A stretch of DNA of 46,553 bases from Lingula anatina. Lineage: Eukaryota > Brachiopoda > Lingulata > Lingulida > Lingulidae. Of the stretch, positions 31,520-46,553 are shown in pieces. Each line of letters begins with the position of its first letter. Within the stretch, counting starts at the first letter, position 1. The stretch spans positions 87,120 to 133,672 of the forward strand of contig NW_019774781.1 of assembly GCF_001039355.2 (NCBI RefSeq). The letters run 5' to 3'. The position numbers were made by a program, and so were the translations under genes. The notes beneath the pieces are model-generated. The model searched no databases. It was given only the letters and a program-made list of their open reading frames with translations, and was not told the origin of the DNA.

Positions 31520-34130
31520 GCTTTACAGGCTTATAGCCCGCAGTTTCGAAGTGGGGTCTTTTTCTTTAAAAAGGGACATCAGAAAAAGAATAGTGCCCAG
31601 GTCAACATTTCCGATCAAAGGAACCGTTCTTACGTGCTCGAGAAAGAGAGTTGCGTGTATGTGTGGGCTCCGAAGACTCCGTTCTTGGATCATTTATGGA
31701 GGACTAGTCATCCCTGCTCATGTCTGGGCTTAATATTAACCTCTCACGTACACTTTAGCTTTTAAAAGCCTTTTACCAATCTATCGGACATACAATTATG
31801 GTTTTCAATATTTCGGAGTGGGTAGTAATAGCATTACGTTCAAAAGGAAATTCTGAAACAACGGGCTTAAAATTGTAAAATAGGATAATTTAAGAACAAA
31901 AAAAAAAACGTTTTTCAATCATTTTTGGCAAATATTTTGGCACCAATAAAACTGTCATTTAAGCGAAGGGAGGGGCAACAGACTGCCAGGCGTTTAAGTT
32001 TTGCCGTACCCATGAGTACAAAAGCAAACTCGGTACAGACGCTCCATTCTTTAACAGAAATAAATACATCATTTATTCGATTCACAACCATGAATTTCAG
32101 CACAATTTCATTCACCGGAATTCGCTTTTCCTTTATCCGGGCAATCCACAATATTTTCCCAACAGTAACATTTTTCGCATCTTTTATTCTTACCACCACC
32201 CTTATTCCCAAGGATTAAAAAAAAATCTATAACCGTTGTACCCCCCCCAGCCCTTCACATAATATGAAGTGTTACTGAAGGAAAATAATGTGACATGGCC
32301 TCAATTTCATTTGCAACATTATATAATTTACTGTTATTTATAATAACATTATCAGCATTTAAAATGAGTGGCAGATAAATTAATTTGACTGCAATATTAT
32401 TAGACCTACCCTGTGTTGCGCTAACCGCCCCCTATTGCTTTGCAACATCACTAACTTATTGTAAATCTCTTAATCACTTCTTCACAAACTCTTCTGATAT
32501 ATCTACATATAACTGTATATAAAGATGTGAGGAAAAACTTGTGCTGTCTTTACCATGTAGAATATGTGTATAGCTCCCCAAATATTCAGATTTGTATAAT
32601 GAGCAATATAGCATGGAAAATACTGGCTGTTGTTATTGCAGGAGTGATATAACATAAATGCAAGTATTGGTTCAACAACAACATAAAAAAAACAACAACA
32701 ATTGATACGCATGAAATAAACTTACAGAGGCAAGCTAGCTGAAGGATCATATAAAGTAAAACTGACTTGGCCATATGGTAAAAATATACTGAATATAGGA
32801 ATTTCTCACGAAGAAAAGTTTAAAGAAAATAAAGGTTTCAAAACTACAAGCAAAAATACTTTCACAAGAACATTTGAGAATTTTTCCACTGAGAAGGCCC
32901 CAGAAATACAGCCTTGTTCCACCATGGCCTTTTATAATAATAATAATAATAATGATAATAATAAATGAATAAATAATAATAATTCTGTAACATTAAATAA
33001 ATATTAAAAAAAAAAAAAAAAACAACTGTCACAATAAAATGAATAAATAAATAAATAAACAAACAATTCTGTAGCAGTAGCTTCCACATACTAGTAACTC
33101 GGACACTTTGGACTAGAATATTTGTTCTAGATATTAAAAAAGTCCTGTTAGGTAATGATAACAAGGAAAATATCCATTCTACAAGATTTTTGTTCGAGAT
33201 AAACCATGATTTTAGATATAAGATGGCGAGTCATACAGATTCTAATGTATATGAAACTGAATCGAAGCACTGCAACATACATCTAAATCTTGGCAGGGGG
33301 TGCAACTTACATGTCACCATTTTGAGCATGTGGAAAAAACACAAGCTTTTTTTAGTAATAACCAATGGAAGTCAGGTCTGCCATTCAATTCAGCTGTCAG
33401 AGTTCCTACCGCTAGATTTATTGCATATTATTTTCACTGGCAGTCCCACAGATATACATCCTTCAACATATAACTTACACAGTTATGCCAGTCATCAAGT
33501 ACTGCTTTGTTATTTCCGTAAGCCGTAATTTTTGAGGTTCCTGGACACACACCCCCATCCAAATGACTGTCGCCTAAAAACACAATGATCTAGAAATGAC
33601 CACTGTTTTGATGCAAGAATAATATACCATTAAGGGGACCCAAAAATTCAAAATCTAGAGAAAACCGTGAGCAAGAGTTAATATGTGTATAGTTTACTCT
33701 GGTAGGCATTAAGTCAGTCTTAGAGAATCCATAAAATTTGTTAATCTTCTGGTGAGCAGCTATGTTGGTCGGGGAAGGTGAGCTTATTGCATGTGTCCAT
33801 AGCATCAGAAATGAGCATCCGTTGGTTAAGTAATCAGTACTTCACTGGGTATTGCATTATGTCAAATGAGTATGTCTGGCTTATCAAGGTGATCAAAAAG
33901 GTGATAGGTGGGGAGGGGGGAGAGAGGGTACTGTCCCCCCCCCCTTCCAATAAAAAAGGGCCATCAGAAACATATTGCAGTGCCAAGTGCATTTTTAAGT
34001 CCTCTGCAAGCCAGCTCCATTACCTTCTCTTGTTTTGAAATAGGGCAAGGTCTTGATCCAGCAAATGTTTATGGAAAATGAAGTTGGGGGAAAAATGAAG
34101 GGGGGCTGGAACTGTGTTAGCATTCACTGT
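31520..34130. other. Non-genic stretch downstream of BOK
   Basis: The part nearest 34130 is probably the BOK 3' UTR (minus strand). A minus-strand AATAAA at 33422-33417 is one candidate end signal. It also holds (AAT)n and poly-A tracts around 32935-33060. At 31950-32200 one minus-strand frame is Cys-dense but broken by stops. Confidence 0.4.
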
Positions 34131-34133
34131 TCT

Positions 34134-37100
34134 TTACAATCCCAGGGATACCAGTGCCGTGACAGTGAAACCAATCAGCGCCCCAAAGCCTCCTATGAAC
34201 CAGAATAAGTTACGATCCTTCTTGGGCTGGTAACTTTTTATCAGGCTGGTCTGAAATAGTAAAGAAAAAATCAATAAACTCTTTTGAATATGTATTTCAA
34301 AATAACAAATTATGTTATATAGTTCTATCAGATGGGTTCAAGTGATCGGACACTTATCACAACTGAAAGTAGTTCCACTGTATGCAAATATAATATAATA
34401 TAATATAATATAATATAATATAATATAATATAATATAATATAATATAATAAACTCATGTTAGTAATAACCACTGACACTGTATTGTGGCTAGAAGTTCTA
34501 AAATATTTCTAATGCATTTTCTTGAATTGTGAGAACATTTTAGTATTGAATGCAACTGATTAGATATGTGGAACTGCTATTTCACAGTATTTCTGAAATA
34601 AATAAATATAAATAAACAACCAACAAAAAATAAATATTCAATTTCACTCCAGGAGGAGCCATTCCAACACCTGCGTAAGTGGTTAATGTCCGACTCTCCA
34701 ACAGTGCGGGGACTATAAAACAGTATTTTTAGCTGGGCCTCCTACTGTTAAACAACACATTCACTGCTTCTCCTACATATAACCTGTGACTAAGTGTTCA
34801 TATAAAGTTACTGAATGTAGCTAAAATGAAGGTCAGAATGATTTATATTAATATTTTTGCCATACATTTGTGGGAGGTGAGGATGAAATAATATGATATG
34901 TCTTGTGGGTAACAAAATATTGATAAATACTGCAAAAACATCACACTGGAAAACTGACAGAGGTGGTATAGTACCAAAAGATATCTACCAAAAGTTTATA
35001 ATTGCTGAGGAAATGCGGTTAGAAATGTGAAGCAGATGAAAACTGTAAACTATTACTGTAACCATGTACTCTTGTGGTCAAACAAGACTTTACATAACAC
35101 TACAGGCAGCTTAGCTAAATAACTTTATTTTTGTATATTGTTGTATTGTAGGCATGGTATTATTTAAATTAATCTTATACATATAAATTTGTGCCAAGAC
35201 CCTAGATGCAGTTTTGGTGGGTTGGATGTAAATTCCTTAATCAGGTAATAATTTGGACACTTCTTCTAAAAGCATTATCTCTTTGAGATGGAAACTGCCC
35301 ACTAGAAAAAAAGCTACGGTTGTTTGTACCTTCATCATAATCAGTAGTGACAAATGTGCGCTACTGATAATAACATCTTGATAGCCAGGCTTACTGCAGC
35401 CACACAAGCTTGGTGAAGTAAAAAGGAAGTGCTTCGGTTTTAGATGTTTTTCTTATCTTTCAAATAAAATAAGTCCACCACAAGGTGGTTTTGTGGCTAC
35501 TATCAAGTTGCAATCTTTAGCACAGAGCAAGATTTATGGACTGCTTGAAGATTTTGACCACATTTACGCAGTTTTGAAAGTAAAGGCATGTTTGACGAAA
35601 AAAAAAAAGAAAAAAATATATATATCTACTTTCAACTAAGACAGTAGCAGTCAAATTTTAAACAATGTTGTAAATTATTTTTACAAAAAGTCAGAAATGA
35701 CTCACTACTTATTCTAGTGGACAACTTTTGATCCACAACTCGTTTGTAAAGACTCAATATTTTTCAGTCTTCAAGTAAAAAACAGATTACAACTGTAAGC
35801 ACTTGTATGTGGAAATGGGAAATAAGGCACAGATACTAATACAGCAGGCAAACTAGACAGAGAATACTGAAATAGCATACACATAGCTTTATTAGTAAGT
35901 ACTTGTTATGGCAAAGTTCTCAGCTGTTTTTTCAGTAAACATTTTCACTCATAACAGGATATTTGTGGGTGTCTGCAGGACATGGGTTAATATCAATCTG
36001 GCAAGACTGCAAAAATTTAAAAATAAAGCTAGTAGATATATACAGCTGCATTTTGAAATAAGTTGTTAAACAGTGCTAGTGCTTGCCTCATATTTTCTGC
36101 AGTATAAAATGAATGCTTCAATATAAAAATCTATTCCCATTTAAATAAACAAAAACAAAAAAAAATAAAATAATAAAAAAAAAATAAATAAAAAGGATAT
36201 CATTCTGCTATCAACATTCTTACATGCATAAGTGCCATTAAAATACCAAACTGATGAACTCAACCATCACAGGTTATTACCTAATTTAATCTATATATAC
36301 CTGGGGTAGCACTAACACTCGCCAATTTAGCCAAATGCTAAAAATTAATTAAATTGGCTAAACAAAAAGGGCTTCATTTGACTCATTTTAGTCAAATTAA
36401 CACCATTTGGATAACAAATTGACAAAAAAGTGATGATTTGGCTAAGCAAAAAAATTTGCTAGCGCTACCCCAGCATACATTACACATTTGACACAAGTGT
36501 GGAAAAAGTCATTTTATAAGTAAACAACCCACACTGTAGAGATGATTCACACATCAGGTTAGAGTACACGTCTTCAGGACGACTGACAAAACATAATCAT
36601 TTTATGGGCTCCAGTTAAGAAAGCAATGCCATAATTTGAGACAGAATCAGAGTTAGGGTATTATTATAGGCCTGCATGGTTTTAAATATCATGCAAGTTC
36701 AAATTTCAAAATGCCAATCCATAAGAGGGAAAAATATGCTTGTTGCAAGCACGTAAAATGATGACACATTATCATTTAAACTGGTTATATATACTGTTTG
36801 TGTGATGGAATTTAAATTGGCTGGCATTAGTCATACAGCTCAAAAGAAAAGATCACTTCTCTTACACTTATTGCGTAGGTGAGGAAGCGATATTAATATG
36901 CATAAAGCCATTGAATGTATATATGTCTTGTAATGGTTACTGCAACACCTACCTACTATAATATGTAATATGTGGCTGTCTGGAGCTTACTCCCAGTGAT
37001 TTTCTACTATCTCAAATATATTAAAACAATAATTCTTACAATTAATTCAACTAAAAAAAATTGCTTCACAGCTGTTTTATCTTTATGGAAAAATTACTGT

Positions 37101-37509
37101 GTGCTTGAGGAGTTAAATTATTTAAAACATTATGGTGAAATTTTGAAATAAGGTTTGGTGGGAATGATTTAACATAACAGCTAGGCCCATATGGGGGGGG
37201 TTCAAGATCCTCCCTTTTTGCCAGGAAAAGTTTCTGTCTGGGTAAAATTTTATCTAGGTACATGGAAGGTTTTCAGGTGAAAGGTCCACCTCTTCAGAAA
37301 AAGATACCTCCCCTCCCTTTTAAAATTGCTGACTAGGAGCCTGCACAAGTACTCACATACTATACCGGTACATCTTTAGAAAGAGTGAAATTTATTGCCT
37401 ATGTCACCACATATCTGTCCTGCACAGTGGTTTATTACCTAGCTGTGTCTGTACACATGACAGTGTGTATGTCTATGAGTACATGAAAAACGTGCTTACA
37501 AGTTATATA

Positions 37510-37540
<31 letters not shown>

Positions 37541-38232
37541 CTGTTTGGGTATGTCTCTGTGAATGAGTCTATGCTGTGTGCATCGATCGTGTGCATGCAT
37601 GCATGCAGTTATGAGTACATGTATGTACGTGACTGCATGTATGTGACAATTAAGTTGTCAATATCCTTATACTAACAACCATCAAGAAATTGTATTAAAT
37701 GCAATCAACAAATCATAATTTATGCAATCATAAAAACAATCTTTTACCTGATTAATTAAATCATAAATTGAAAAAAAAAAAAACTTACCCAACCCCCTTT
37801 CTCAACAAGCCAGTAAACCACATTCCTTTCTATAAAAAACACAAAGTTTTCGATAAGAGGCGCAACAAACTCCGCGTGGCCTTGTTTGACACAGTCTTCA
37901 GCGAAAACGCCCGCCAAGGCAAATAGAGACACCACCTTCCCCCAAGTTAAGCCGTTTTTTATCAGCTGTTCAGCGACGTCCGTATACAAGGACTTCACAG
38001 TCGCCTCATTGCTAAATGTAGTGTTTAGCTGGCGCGAAATCTCACTGTACAAGTTCGGATACATTTTCTCCAACTCTTGTCCGATTCTCTGGATTTCAAT
38101 GGAGGTGTCGGAGAACTTTTCAGGAGCTTGGCCCAACTTTTTCGAAGCGACTCCATCTCGCTTAAGCCGGTTGTGGATGTAGTCCCTGCAGAGCGTTCTT
38201 CCCTGTTCGGCGATCTCTTTCTCCGTTTCCAT
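34134..38232 (-). CDS. BOK: BOK-type BCL-2 family protein (2 exons, 186 aa)
   Basis: This is a multi-domain BCL-2 family member of the BOK type, which acts at ER and mitochondrial membranes in apoptosis control. Exon 1 is 38232-37789 and exon 2 is 34250-34134, joined in phase 0 (TGG|GTAAGT ... CAG|ACC). The N-terminal helix (EIAEQGRTLCRDYIHNRL, 6-23) matches the BH4-like helix of BOK. BH3 is at about 45-60 (RIGQELEKMYPNLY), BH1 at 93-111 (NGLTWGKVVSLFALAG) and BH2 at 139-148 (VYWLVEKGGW). A C-terminal anchor spans about 163-184 (FWFIGGFGALIGFTVTALV). The intron directly after the BH2 GGW is the ancestral BCL-2 family position. The start is the first ATG after an in-frame TAA. In the BH3 core the usual Gly-Asp reads Gly-Gln (G51, Q52). 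Family assignment is strong; pro-death activity is inferred from the family. Confidence 0.93.
34391..34450. repeat. (TATAA)n pentanucleotide microsatellite
   Basis: About twelve AATAT/TATAA units lie in the BOK intron near exon 2. Confidence 0.9.
36301..36473. mobile_element. MITE-like element in the BOK intron
   Basis: The terminal inverted repeats are CTGGGGTAGCACTAACA at the left and TGCTAGCGCTACCCCAG at the right. The arms continue inward with TTTAGCCAAAT / ATTTGGCTAA pairing, and the total length is 173 bp. ATAC flanks the left end and CATAC the right end, a possible target duplication that I cannot confirm. Confidence 0.85.
37186..37345. repeat. Dispersed repeat copy (GGGGGGTTC...TTTTTGCCAGGAAAA family), internally deleted
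   Basis: It shares GGGGGGGTTC, TTTTTGCCAGGAAAA, TCTGGGTAAAATTT.ATCTAGGTAC, TTCAGAAAAAGA and AAATTGCTG with the fuller copy at 42555-42850, in the same order, but lacks the central ~140 bp. Confidence 0.8.
37508..37540. repeat. (TG)n microsatellite
   Basis: A TG tract lies in the BOK intron, about 250 bp from the exon 1 donor, with ATGC/ATGT-rich sequence following. Confidence 0.9.
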
Positions 38233-38407
38233 CTTGCGCTCTGAAAACCCTGTTTTCCCGTCGACCTCCAACGCGAGTTATGGAACCATCCGAGATGATT
38301 AATACACTTTGAAGCTGAAATAAATAGGCGGCCGACTTCTCCCACGAACAAACACCTGTTCCGCCTGTTTCTAGGTCAAGGTCAGCGACGCAATCGAAAT
38401 AAACAAG

Positions 38408-38408
38408 N
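38408..38408. other. Ambiguous base (N)
   Basis: A single N lies in the BOK/EARS2 intergenic region. Confidence 0.95.
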
Positions 38409-38589
38409 CAGAAATATTTATTTATTGTACTACTAGAATATATATTCTTGTGAAAGATGATTGGGACATACATGTACCATTTACTAGTGCTTACACTGGT
38501 ATTATGGTATATATTCAAACCTTAGCTCAGTAGCAGTGAAATGTATTTGAAAATTAGGTAAACCTTTCTTTACTGTAAACCACACTCTC

Positions 38590-38760
38590 TCTAGCTCAGG
38601 CCTCCTCCTCTCTTCCTCATCAAGAACACTGATGAGACTTTTCCAGTGTTTCTCGGAATTCTGACTTTTCAGGATCATTTGGGTCATTCTTGATAATCCT
38701 GTAAATCCGGTGAATTGTGTAAATCCTACTTTTTCAGTGAGGACTTGTCTCATGCCTTCA
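38590..38760. repeat. Dispersed repeat copy in the BOK/EARS2 intergenic region
   Basis: ACTGATGAGACTTTTCC, TCGGAATTCTGACTTTT, TCATTTGGGT, GTGAATTGTGTA and CCTACTTTTTCAGTGAGGAC correspond in order to blocks of 42617-42740 in EARS2 intron 8, same orientation. It is the central part that the 37186 copy lacks. Confidence 0.85.
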
Positions 38761-38792
38761 AAAAATTACTGTTCATTCCCTTCCAGAAATAA

Positions 38793-46435
<7,643 letters not shown>

Positions 46436-46553
46436 GGAAAAAAAAACTGTGGTCTCATCTTGGCTTGCAGACAGTGCCATCTATACACTAAATACGACTG
46501 GGCTAAGGCAGGGACATGATACCTTGGATTATTTTAATGAGAAGGCTGGCGGG

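Noticed and set aside
38233-38271. Upstream extension of BOK to a TTG codon at 38271
   Set aside because: TTG is not a normal animal start and an in-frame TAA lies just before it. The first ATG (38232) begins where similarity to the BOK N-terminus begins.

Overview
The window is nuclear DNA of an animal, most likely an AT-rich marine invertebrate (a lophotrochozoan-like genome is my guess, not proven). The evidence is GT-AG introns, a BOK-type BCL-2 gene, a mitochondrial glutamyl-tRNA synthetase split into 14 exons, intronless neuropeptide-type GPCRs, many microsatellites, LINE fragments and numerous short foldback (MITE-like) elements. There is no sign of operons, CRISPR arrays, rRNA or tRNA genes.

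Layout. 1-4.8 kb: non-genic, with a tandem duplication carrying two (TG)n tracts. 4.86-10.7 kb: a segmental tandem duplication holding two intronless rhodopsin-class GPCR genes on the minus strand. The first (5174-6196) is intact; the second (8979-9986) is frameshifted in TM7 and is flanked by a 115-bp-arm hairpin and a foldback element. 10.7-23.2 kb: repeat-dominated. It holds a decayed Cys-rich ORF (13.5 kb), tandem repeats containing a GGCGGCCATCTTGGA-like motif, one orphan coiled-coil exon (14848-15068), two ~2-kb terminal-inverted-repeat elements (15.2-17.4 and 20.3-22.3 kb), two LINE fragments and one orphan signal-peptide exon (18436-18675). 23.4-27.7 kb: a complete seven-exon short-chain dehydrogenase/reductase resembling DHRS11, with foldback elements in two introns. 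27.7-34.1 kb: mostly non-genic repeats. 34.1-46.4 kb: a two-exon BOK gene (minus) and EARS2 (plus), head to head with start codons 584 bp apart.

Functional links. BOK (mitochondrial/ER apoptosis effector family) and EARS2 (mitochondrial translation) share one short intergenic region, so they may share a bidirectional promoter. The GPCR pair is a recent lineage-specific duplication in which one copy is decaying or has changed its C-terminus. I found no convincing new multi-gene system. The least expected items are the GPCR tandem array, the BOK BH3 variant, the BOK/EARS2 arrangement with its repeat family, and the foldback families.

Splice sites were assigned by eye from GT/AG signals, reading frame and family resemblance. 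No alignment or database search was run.
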